Of a stretch of DNA of 15,946 nucleotides, positions 1 through 6,743 are shown in pieces. This DNA comes from an uncultured Mollicutes bacterium. GTDB taxonomy: Bacteria; Bacillota_I; Bacilli_A; ML615J-28; CAG-313. The stretch spans positions 1 through 15,946 of the forward strand of contig UQBM01000034.1 in NCBI GenBank assembly GCA_900539265.1, given 5' to 3'. Below the pieces are notes generated by a model. The model was not told the origin of the DNA. It saw only the letters and a list, made by a program, of their open reading frames with translations, and did not search any database. The first letter of the stretch is position 1; each line of letters begins with the position of its first letter. The position numbers and the translations under genes are program-made.

Positions 1-82
1 AATTTTGATTAATATTGTACATTTTAATATTTATATTGCGTGTTAAAAAGGTATAGGATTAACATCTAATAAAATATTTTAA

Positions 83-118
83 AAAATGAACTAAAAAATT
101 CATTTTAATAATTTTTTT
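83..118 (+). terminator. Weak AT-rich hairpin plus T-run, possible terminator of an upstream gene
   Basis: AAAATGAA (83-90) pairs with TTCATTTT (99-106) around an 8-base loop. A T-run follows at 112-118, after five intervening bases. The stem has one G:C pair, so it would be weak. It may mark the end of a gene left of the window, or may simply reflect base composition. The preceding bases 1-82 show no open frame that I can assign to a gene. Confidence 0.25.
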
Positions 119-125
119 GGTGATC
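119..125 (+). promoter_or_regulatory. Ribosome binding site of first prepilin gene
   Basis: GGTGATC lies two bases before the ATG at 128. It is complementary to the GATCACC segment near the 3' end of bacterial 16S rRNA, but sits further downstream on the message than the AAGGAGG cores used by most other genes here. It supports the ATG at 128 as the start. No convincing promoter boxes are visible in 1-118, so the operon promoter may lie outside the window. Confidence 0.5.
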
Positions 126-127
126 AT

Positions 128-589
128 ATGAAAAAATACTTGAATAATAAAGGATATACACTGATTGAATTAGTTGTAAGCATTGCAATTATTGCCATTC
201 TTTTGTCAATGATTGCGGTAATTACCAATTCCTTTTATAAAAGTTATCGATTATCGTATGCGGAAAATGAAAGATTAGAGGAAAAAAAATATATTATTAC
301 TCAATTTGAAAATATTATTGAAAATGCTAATCAAAATGCTAAAAAAGTTATTATTGAAAATGATATAAGTTTAACTAAATGGTCTTTAAGGTTAGACAAT
401 GAAATAATTTTTTCATATGATCAAACTAGTAGCAGTATGTATAATGCAAATGATAGTTTAATTAAAAAGTTTAAAAGAATTAAAAATATTAAAATAAATC
501 AATATACGCAATCGGGCATCATAATAGAAATATATTTAGATAATAATGAAAAAGAAACATTAATAAAAAATATTATTAATGTGAATTAA
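128..589 (+). CDS. Minor type IV prepilin (PilW/GspJ-like)
   Basis: A 153-residue prepilin. The short basic leader ends KG at residues 8-9, giving cleavage G9^Y10 by the prepilin peptidase. Glu14 is the conserved Glu at +5 of the mature protein, and residues 12-33 form the hydrophobic N-terminal helix. The +1 residue is Tyr rather than the usual Phe; the motif GYTLIEL otherwise matches the class. The rest is polar, Lys/Asn/Ile-rich and has no motif I recognise. It is first in a prepilin/PilM/prepilin/PilX-like/PilD/PilC/PilB cluster, which suggests a minor pilin of the assembly-priming complex. The PilW/GspJ assignment rests on gene order and the N-terminus only. The stop is 11 bases before the next gene. 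Confidence 0.85.
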   Translation: MKKYLNNKGYTLIELVVSIAIIAILLSMIAVITNSFYKSYRLSYAENERLEEKKYIITQFENIIENANQNAKKVIIENDISLTKWSLRLDNEIIFSYDQTSSSMYNANDSLIKKFKRIKNIKINQYTQSGIIIEIYLDNNEKETLIKNIINVN

Positions 590-600
590 AAGAAGGAATT

Positions 601-1572
601 ATGGGAAAAAAGATTTTTTGTCTAGTAACTAACGATGAGAATTATTATAGAATTCAAATGGCATGTTGTATTCAAACAGTATCTAAGAAAAAAGTAATAG
701 AAACACTAAATTATAAAATTTTAATAGATGATATTGATGATGAGTCTATCAAAGAGTTGATTTATAAAGATTTAAAAAGACTTAATTTTAAAAGGAGTCA
801 AATCATAATAGGATTAAATATTTCTAATATTTTTATTGAAAAAATTAGGATACCAAATTTAAATAGCATAGATTCAAAAAAAACATTGGCTTTAGAAATC
901 AAAAAACTATATGGTAGTGATTTTAAGAATAATTACATATATGCTAAAACTAAATATAGGGTGAATAAAAATATCTTAGATTATTATTATATAATGTGTA
1001 AAAAAAATATATATCAAAAGATTATAAATTTATTTTTTAAATTGCAATTAAGGATAATAAAAGTACAATATGTACCATATACACTAAAGCAATATTTATG
1101 TATGAAAAAAATTTTTATTAAAAATAGTTTTAGTATGTTTATTCATGTTGATAAACTACAAACTATAATTCTTATTGGGAAGAACGATGTTCTCCTAAAT
1201 AATTCTATTGTACAACTAGGTACTGATAATTTAGATGAATTATTAGTATCTAGTGTACCTAATAATCGATTATTTGAGAATATCGAAGAAAATAGATTAG
1301 AAGAAATAGTTCAAACTTTCTTTCAGAAAGTGATTATAGAATTAAAAAAAATTCTTTATTTATCACAAGTAGAAATTGCCAATTATTATTTAAATGTTGA
1401 AGTTGACAAGTTTGCACCTTTGATTAAAAAGATAGTAGAAAAGGATTTATGCATCACTATTTCAAATTTAAAAATAATTGATAATCAAGATTTACTTCTT
1501 CAAAGTTTAAAGGTGAAAAATAACTTAGTGTTATTTAATAATGATTTTAAATTTCAGGTTAGAGTAAAATGA
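601..1572 (+). CDS. pilM: PilM-like type IV pilus assembly protein, divergent
   Basis: A 323-residue protein without a signal peptide or clear membrane segment, so probably cytoplasmic. The layout resembles PilM/GspL actin-like proteins. A region around residues 75-120 (IIIGLNIS, then EKIRIPNL and an acidic/basic helix) recalls the PilM segment leading to the conserved Pro and Glu. Near residue 180 comes a beta-rich stretch ending in QLGTDNLDELL, then a helix with EIVQTFFQKVIIELKKILY, like PilM's C-terminal subdomain. The usual N-terminal phosphate-binding DIGSSSVK-type motif is not recognisable, so nucleotide binding may be lost. In known pili PilM is a cytoplasmic ring component binding the PilN tail; no PilN is visible here. 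RBS AGAAGGA is at 591-597. The stop overlaps the next start (ATGA). The assignment rests on weak pattern similarity plus position between prepilin genes. Confidence 0.6.
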   Translation: MGKKIFCLVTNDENYYRIQMACCIQTVSKKKVIETLNYKILIDDIDDESIKELIYKDLKRLNFKRSQIIIGLNISNIFIEKIRIPNLNSIDSKKTLALEIKKLYGSDFKNNYIYAKTKYRVNKNILDYYYIMCKKNIYQKIINLFFKLQLRIIKVQYVPYTLKQYLCMKKIFIKNSFSMFIHVDKLQTIILIGKNDVLLNNSIVQLGTDNLDELLVSSVPNNRLFENIEENRLEEIVQTFFQKVIIELKKILYLSQVEIANYYLNVEVDKFAPLIKKIVEKDLCITISNLKIIDNQDLLLQSLKVKNNLVLFNNDFKFQVRVK

Positions 1573-2003
1573 AAAATAATAAGGGTGATACATTAGTAGA
1601 AGTTTTAGTATCAATTGTTGTTCTAGCAATCATTTTTATTAGCACTGGACAAATGATTTTATCAATTAAAAAAGCACAAAGAAATATCGAAAAGACTACT
1701 AATATGGTATTAGAACTAGAAAAAATATTAGAGATATTTACAATTGAACCACAAACTTTTAATGAAAGATTGGAAACAATATATCCAGTTGTTCAAGTTA
1801 ATAATTTTCTTTATTTATACTATGATGGTAAATTTAATATATCAAAAGATGTTACCAATAACTATTTTAAAATAGATTTAAATGAAATAATTCATAATGA
1901 TAATATAACAAGATATTTAAAAATAGAAGTAACAATTTATGTTAACAATGAAGAATATCAATTAAATCAAAAATGTCTAGAAAGAACTATTTGTGTAGAA
2001 TAA
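1569..2003 (+). CDS. Minor type IV prepilin (PilV/GspI-like)
   Basis: A 144-residue prepilin with a very short leader. Cleavage is predicted at G6^D7, with Glu11 at +5 and a hydrophobic helix through about residue 31. The motif GDTLVEVLVSI is typical of Firmicute pseudopilins; the acidic Asp at +1 in place of Phe is the notable variation. The mature domain is small and has no recognisable motif; two cysteines occur near the C-terminus and could form a disulfide. The start overlaps the pilM-like stop by four bases, so the two are probably translationally coupled. Order and helix type suggest the PilV/GspI role in a minor pilin complex. The exact subtype is inference. Confidence 0.85.
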   Translation: MKNNKGDTLVEVLVSIVVLAIIFISTGQMILSIKKAQRNIEKTTNMVLELEKILEIFTIEPQTFNERLETIYPVVQVNNFLYLYYDGKFNISKDVTNNYFKIDLNEIIHNDNITRYLKIEVTIYVNNEEYQLNQKCLERTICVE

Positions 2004-2013
2004 AAGGTATGAT

Positions 2014-2433
2014 ATGAAAAAGATAATGTTAGATAATAGAGGAGCATCCTTATATATAACACTGCTAGTTGTTATTGTTTTAGTATTTTTATCTATGTCG
2101 CTATTGATAACTATTCATACTTCATCACAAAAACTGAATGCAAATGCTAAAGAAAAATTATTAAAGTTAGAATTAGAAAATGTAACATATGAATATTTAA
2201 ATCAACTATCTTGGGAAGATATTGCGTTGCTAGAAGTTAATAGTTCGTATGAATTTAATTATACAACCAATTATAAGGTTGTTGTCAATACACTTCAAAC
2301 AATCAATGAATTTAATTTAATAATTCAAAAAGTAAATAATAAATTAAAATTCCAAATTCAAGTTCAGTTTCAAATATCCGAAAATAGGATAACAAATTAT
2401 CACCTTATTAAAAAAGGCTATTTATATGACTAA
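2014..2433 (+). CDS. Minor prepilin of PilX/GspK type lacking Glu+5
   Basis: A 139-residue protein with a positively charged leader ending RG at residues 9-10, then ASLYITLL and a long hydrophobic helix to about residue 32. With cleavage at G10^A11, position +5 is Ile instead of Glu. GspK-type pseudopilins, which sit at the tip of the type II secretion pseudopilus, lack this Glu, and PilX-type proteins share the small +1 residue and multi-Leu/Val helix. The remainder is beta-rich and polar and I do not recognise it. It is the third minor pilin in a row, as in pilV-pilW-pilX or gspI-J-K sets. RBS-like AAAGGT precedes the ATG. Its end overlaps the prepilin peptidase gene by eight bases. Confidence 0.75.
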   Translation: MKKIMLDNRGASLYITLLVVIVLVFLSMSLLITIHTSSQKLNANAKEKLLKLELENVTYEYLNQLSWEDIALLEVNSSYEFNYTTNYKVVVNTLQTINEFNLIIQKVNNKLKFQIQVQFQISENRITNYHLIKKGYLYD

Positions 2434-3265
2434 ATATTTATTTTTGATAAGTTTAACGAAAGAATTAATAAAAGAATCAGCTTTATTATATAGTTTGGTT
2501 ATATTATTTTATTTGCTTTTCTTTATAGCAATTGGTAGTTTTTTAAATGTTCTAATCTATAGACTACCTCAAAAAATTTCAATTATTAAAAAGTCATCGC
2601 ACTGTCCAATTTGTGGTTATAAAATAAAATGGTATGAAAATATCCCAATTTTGTCCTATCTTTTTTTAAGAGGTAGGTGTCATCATTGCCAAGAAAAAAT
2701 TAATATAAGATATCTCATTGTGGAAATTTTAGGATTATTAGTTGCTATTTTTTCGCTAATAAGATTTGATTTATCTTATACAAGTATTTTAGTAACTTTA
2801 CTTTTAGAAATTTTTATTGCTATCTTTTATATTGATAAAAATGAATTAATTATTCCAGATTCATTAAATATAGTAGTAGCAATTTTAGGAATTCTATCGA
2901 TAATATTTGTTGATATTGCCAGTTTTGATTATGAGTATACTATTCATTATTATGACAAATTATTATCTCTTCTAATGAATATCATCATTATTGTTATTTT
3001 TTATATAATACAAAAAATAATTAAAAAACCTGTAATTGGTGGAGGTGACTTAAAATTATTTTTAGGGATAGGACTTTTTATGGGTTGGCAATTAGAAATG
3101 TTAGGACTTCTAATTGCTTGTATTATTGGAGCATTTGTTGAAATTATTTTTTCTAAAAAATTAAATAGAAAAGTTTTACCTTTTGGTCCTTATCTTGTCA
3201 TTGGTTTTACAATTAGTTTATTTTTTGGTCCTGATTTAATTTTGTGGTATTTACATTTGTTTTAA
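2426..3265 (+). CDS. pilD: Prepilin peptidase (leader peptidase / N-methyltransferase)
   Basis: A 279-residue polytopic membrane aspartic protease of the PilD/ComC (A24A) family. It removes the leader of the prepilins in this cluster and may methylate the new N-terminus. Visible motifs: GSFLNVLIYRLP (37-48); a zinc-binding CPIC/CHHC set at Cys60, Cys63, Cys85 and Cys88; the first catalytic Asp137 in YIDKNELIIPD; and the second, Asp208, in GGGDLK (GxGD type). About seven to eight hydrophobic segments follow the family pattern. The N-terminus is about 20-30 residues longer than usual before the first family motif. The start at 2426 overlaps the previous gene by eight bases and has no alternative ATG before the conserved region. 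All catalytic residues are present, so it should be active. Confidence 0.95.
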   Translation: MTKYLFLISLTKELIKESALLYSLVILFYLLFFIAIGSFLNVLIYRLPQKISIIKKSSHCPICGYKIKWYENIPILSYLFLRGRCHHCQEKINIRYLIVEILGLLVAIFSLIRFDLSYTSILVTLLLEIFIAIFYIDKNELIIPDSLNIVVAILGILSIIFVDIASFDYEYTIHYYDKLLSLLMNIIIIVIFYIIQKIIKKPVIGGGDLKLFLGIGLFMGWQLEMLGLLIACIIGAFVEIIFSKKLNRKVLPFGPYLVIGFTISLFFGPDLILWYLHLF

Positions 3266-3280
3266 TAAAGGGAGGAAAAA

Positions 3281-4492
3281 ATGCCAAAATTTAAATTTAA
3301 AGCCAAAGATTTAAATAACAAAGTAATTCATGGAGTATTCTTTGCCAAAGATGAAGATGATTTAAGGGCAATCATTAGTAATTTAGATTATTATTTAATT
3401 AGTTCTAAAAAAATTCAAGAAAGTTCACAACTATTTACCTTTTTAGAAAAAATACGGGTTGATGAATTATCATTATTTTGTAGACAACTTGCAATTATGT
3501 TAGATGCGGGAATGGAACTGAATAAATGTATTGAAATTTTAAAGAATAATACTAAAATAAATAAATTAAAAACTATTTTAGAGGTAGTACATTATGATTT
3601 AATGCAAGGTATGATGCTTAGTCAATCACTTGCAAAATATCCAAAAACTTTTCCTACTTTCTTTAGAAATATGATTCATATTGGAGAGCTTAGTGGTAAG
3701 ATGTCTCTAGTTTTAAATAGACTAGCAGATTATTATGAAAAAGATAATAAAACTAAACGAAAAGTCAAAAGTGCTCTTGCTTATCCTATCTTTTTATTGA
3801 TATTATGTATTGCGATTTTAGCAATCTTATCACTTTATGTAATGCCTATTTTTAAAGATGTTTTTCAATCATTAGAAGCACAATTACCTCCAATAACAAC
3901 AATTGTTTTAAAAATTACCGATTTTATTAAAAATAACATTTTATATATTTTATCAATTATACTTTTATCAATTATGACATTTTTGTTGCTCTTGCGCAAT
4001 AAGAAATTTAAAAAAGTCTATGATCAATTTAATATAAATCATAGTATTCAAAGTAAAGTTATTTTAGCAAGTATAACATCAAGGTTTACAAATGGCTTTG
4101 CTACTTTATTAAATAGTAGTATTTCCATTATTGATGCTTTAACTATTATGAGTAAATTGCTTGGTAATAGTTATGTTGAAGAAAAAATGCAAGTTACGAT
4201 TAGTGAAATTAAAAGAGGGCAGCCAATTGCTAAAAGTTTGGAAACAATTGACATTTTTCCTAATATTTTAATTGAGATGATTTCGGTTGGTGAACAATCT
4301 GGTCAACTTGAGGAAGTTTTGAATCGAGTTTGTACATATTATGATGATCAAGTTGATTATACAATTAAAAAAATGACAGCTTTAATTGAACCACTTATGA
4401 TTATTTTAATTGGTATGATTGTAATTGTTGTTTTGTTATCAATTTTTTTACCGATGCTTGATATTACAAGTTCTATTGATACGGGAGTTTAA
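3281..4492 (+). CDS. pilC: Type IV pilus inner-membrane platform protein PilC
   Basis: A 403-residue PilC/GspF family protein, the normal length for the family. It forms the membrane platform on which the PilB ATPase acts. It carries two tandem T2SSF domains (about residues 64-187 and 267-390). Each has the family signature: FCRQLAIMLDAGMEL at 67-80 and GELSG at 135-139 in the first, GEQSGQLEEVL at 337-347 in the second. Transmembrane segments lie near 168-190, 217-238 and 370-391, and the protein ends PMLDI plus a short tail as in PilC. A strong AAAGGGAGG at 3267-3275 precedes the ATG. The stop is one base before the pilB start, so the two are coupled. Confidence 0.95.
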   Translation: MPKFKFKAKDLNNKVIHGVFFAKDEDDLRAIISNLDYYLISSKKIQESSQLFTFLEKIRVDELSLFCRQLAIMLDAGMELNKCIEILKNNTKINKLKTILEVVHYDLMQGMMLSQSLAKYPKTFPTFFRNMIHIGELSGKMSLVLNRLADYYEKDNKTKRKVKSALAYPIFLLILCIAILAILSLYVMPIFKDVFQSLEAQLPPITTIVLKITDFIKNNILYILSIILLSIMTFLLLLRNKKFKKVYDQFNINHSIQSKVILASITSRFTNGFATLLNSSISIIDALTIMSKLLGNSYVEEKMQVTISEIKRGQPIAKSLETIDIFPNILIEMISVGEQSGQLEEVLNRVCTYYDDQVDYTIKKMTALIEPLMIILIGMIVIVVLLSIFLPMLDITSSIDTGV

Positions 4493-4493
4493 A

Positions 4494-6191
4494 ATGAAAA
4501 ATAAAATTCAACAAAATATGATTCAACAAATATGTATGCAAATTGTTAAAATGAATGTATGTAGCATAAATGAAATGAATTATATTTTAGAAAAAATAAA
4601 TGTTGAAGAAAAACCATTTAATGAATTTTTGATTCAAGAGAAAATTATTAATGAGGAACAATTGTCTCAAGTATTAGCTAGTTATTTCGGATATGATTAT
4701 TATAATATTGATACTATTTGTATTGATGAAAATCTTGTTAAGAGTTTGACTTATGAATTTATCAGTAAATATAAAATTATTCCGCTTACTTTTGATGATT
4801 TAAATAAAAGATATATCATTGCAAGTTCAAACCCGTTTGATTTTAATGCAATCAATATTGTGTATGCTTTATTTGGTATGAATGCACAAATTGTCGTGTG
4901 TCCTGATACTAAATTGGTAAGAATTAAATCAAGAATCTTTGCTAAAAACGAAATGAACCAAACGATTGCCACTTATAACAAACAGGAGAATCTTTTAGAA
5001 AAAGAACATATTGTTGGAATGGATGAGGCTGATTTGGTGAATTCACCGGCTGTTAAATTAGTAGATTCATGTTTGAATGATGCCATTGCTGTAGGGGCTA
5101 GCGATATTCATATTGAGCCATACGAAGATATTGTTAGAATTCGATATCGAATTGATGGTATGCTTTATGAGAATACTGCATTTAGTCCTAAAATGTATCC
5201 AGCAGTTTCCACGAGAATAAAAATTATTTCCAAATTGAATATTGCAGAACGCAGAATTCCTCAAGATGGAAGGATAACTAAAATTTATAATGGTGAAACA
5301 TATGATTTTCGAGTTTCAACTTTACCAACTTCTTTTGGTGAAAAAATTGTAATCAGAATTTTAGATACGAAATCTTTTAATTATGATAGAAGTAAATTAG
5401 GTTTTTTGCCAGAAGAAAATTTGATTGTTGATGAATTATTAAGAAAACCTTATGGTATTATTTTATTAACAGGACCTACTGGTTGTGGTAAATCGACAAC
5501 TCTGTATAGTTTTATTAAAGAAATGAATAATGAATCGGTTAATGTCATTACGGTTGAAGATCCAGTTGAATATACGATTTCAGGTGTTAACCAAGTTCAA
5601 GTAAATAATAAGGCTAATTTAACCTTTGCCAGTGCATTAAGAAGCATTTTAAGACAAGACCCTAATATTGTTATGGTTGGTGAGATTCGTGATGAGGAAA
5701 CCGCTGAAATTGCTATGAGAATGGCAATTACAGGCCATTTGGTATTATCTACCCTTCATACTAATGATGCTGCAGGAGCAGTAACTAGATTAATTGATTT
5801 GGGATTACAACCATATTTTGTAACTGATGCATTGGTAGGAGTGATTTCTCAAAGACTTATTAGAAGATTATGTCCAGAATGTAAAAAGGAATATCTTTCT
5901 AGCAGAAGAGAAAATGAGATTTTAAAGATTAATCAATCACAAAAATTATATAAGGCAGTGGGTTGTCCAGCATGCCATAATACAGGATATCAAGGAAGAA
6001 TTGGTGTTCATGAAGTTCTAAAAATGACAGAAGATTTAAAAGAATTAATTATTAATAGGGCATCAACAAAACAAATAAGACAAAAGGCTCTTGAAGATGG
6101 AATGTTGGATTTATATTCTACTTGTAGAATAGTAGTATTAAATGGAGAAACTACTGTTCAAGAATTATTGACAATTATGTATAATAAATAA
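4494..6191 (+). CDS. pilB: Type IV pilus assembly ATPase PilB
   Basis: A 565-residue hexameric secretion ATPase of the PilB/GspE family that powers pilin polymerisation from the cytoplasmic face of PilC. The ATG at 4494 is chosen over upstream in-frame codons because GGGAG at 4483-4487 precedes it and the longer version would run deep into pilC. An N-terminal MshEN/GspE_N-like domain (about 1-150) is followed by an Asp box SDIHIEPYED (203-212), Walker A GPTGCGKSTT (327-336), Walker B with MVGEIRDEET (near 392-403) and a His box TGHLVLSTLHTND (413-425). A tetracysteine zinc site has Cys460, Cys463, Cys491 and Cys494. The CPxC pairs and long N-terminal domain mark it as an assembly ATPase rather than the retraction ATPase PilT. 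All catalytic motifs are intact. Confidence 0.97.
   Translation: MKNKIQQNMIQQICMQIVKMNVCSINEMNYILEKINVEEKPFNEFLIQEKIINEEQLSQVLASYFGYDYYNIDTICIDENLVKSLTYEFISKYKIIPLTFDDLNKRYIIASSNPFDFNAINIVYALFGMNAQIVVCPDTKLVRIKSRIFAKNEMNQTIATYNKQENLLEKEHIVGMDEADLVNSPAVKLVDSCLNDAIAVGASDIHIEPYEDIVRIRYRIDGMLYENTAFSPKMYPAVSTRIKIISKLNIAERRIPQDGRITKIYNGETYDFRVSTLPTSFGEKIVIRILDTKSFNYDRSKLGFLPEENLIVDELLRKPYGIILLTGPTGCGKSTTLYSFIKEMNNESVNVITVEDPVEYTISGVNQVQVNNKANLTFASALRSILRQDPNIVMVGEIRDEETAEIAMRMAITGHLVLSTLHTNDAAGAVTRLIDLGLQPYFVTDALVGVISQRLIRRLCPECKKEYLSSRRENEILKINQSQKLYKAVGCPACHNTGYQGRIGVHEVLKMTEDLKELIINRASTKQIRQKALEDGMLDLYSTCRIVVLNGETTVQELLTIMYNK
6157..6185 (+). promoter_or_regulatory. Candidate internal promoter for the pilin genes
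   Basis: A perfect TATAAT (6180-6185) lies at the very end of pilB. At 17 bases' distance is TTCAAG (6157-6162), matching three of six -35 positions. Transcription from it would start near 6192 and give a leader of about 68 bases before the pilin at 6260. A separate promoter would suit a pilin needed in larger amounts than its assembly machinery. In such AT-rich DNA a chance TATAAT is likely, so this is a candidate only. Confidence 0.3.
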
Positions 6192-6259
6192 AATACATAG
6201 TTGATATATAGGTGTTAGTAGCAGTCACCAAAAAATTTATATAAATAAGGAGAAAAGTA

Positions 6260-6724
6260 ATGGGGAAATTATTAAAAAATAAAAAGGGTTTCACATTAAC
6301 AGAATTAATAGTAGTAATTGCTATTATTGGAATCCTTGCAGCAGTGTTAATTCCATCAATTACAAGTTATATTAGAAATGCAAAAGAATCTGCTGCAATT
6401 CAAGATGCAAGCGCAATGTATCAAGAATTAATTGCAGAGGTAAATGTTACAGATGATATTTATGAAACTTTAACTACAAATAAATATTATATTGTTGAAA
6501 CCGATGGTGGATACTATGTTTTATTAGAAAATGGTTCATGTAATGTATCACCTAAGAAAGTAGTTGATGCTGCAGCTGCCGCAAATGAGTTCAATATAGA
6601 TGGAGTTAGTACTTTTTTTGTATTAAGAAAAGTAAATGAGGAATACCGCGTTTTAGAGTTAACAAAAGAAGGTACAACCTGGACAGAATCACAAACTTCA
6701 GTTTATCCAGAGCAAACAGTATAA
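6260..6724 (+). CDS. Type IV prepilin, probable major pilin
   Basis: A 154-residue prepilin with textbook features: leader ending KKG at 8-10, cleavage G10^F11, Glu15 at +5, and the hydrophobic helix with AIIGILAAVLIPSI and the conserved kinking Pro. The mature protein of about 144 residues has a small alpha/beta head, normal size for a major pilin. One cysteine (in NGSCNVS) excludes an internal disulfide. AAGGAG at 6247-6252 gives a seven-base spacing to the ATG. It follows pilB after a 68-base gap holding a candidate promoter and precedes the giant pilin, with which it shares 31 identical N-terminal residues. The major-pilin role is inferred from size, canonical motif and position. Confidence 0.85.
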   Translation: MGKLLKNKKGFTLTELIVVIAIIGILAAVLIPSITSYIRNAKESAAIQDASAMYQELIAEVNVTDDIYETLTTNKYYIVETDGGYYVLLENGSCNVSPKKVVDAAAAANEFNIDGVSTFFVLRKVNEEYRVLELTKEGTTWTESQTSVYPEQTV

Positions 6725-6743
6725 GGTAAAGGAGGATGAATAT

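Noticed and set aside
4425..4493. Upstream extension of PilB
   Set aside because: It would overlap pilC by 68 bases and lacks a ribosome site; GGGAG before the ATG at 4494 fits the family N-terminus.
4751..5264. Reverse-strand open frames of 65-73 codons
   Set aside because: They lie fully inside pilB, whose family motifs are unmistakable, and have no ribosome site or recognisable product.
6211..6229. GGTG/CACC inverted repeat before the pilin gene
   Set aside because: Only four pairs with an 11-base loop and no T-run; too weak to call a terminator or riboswitch.
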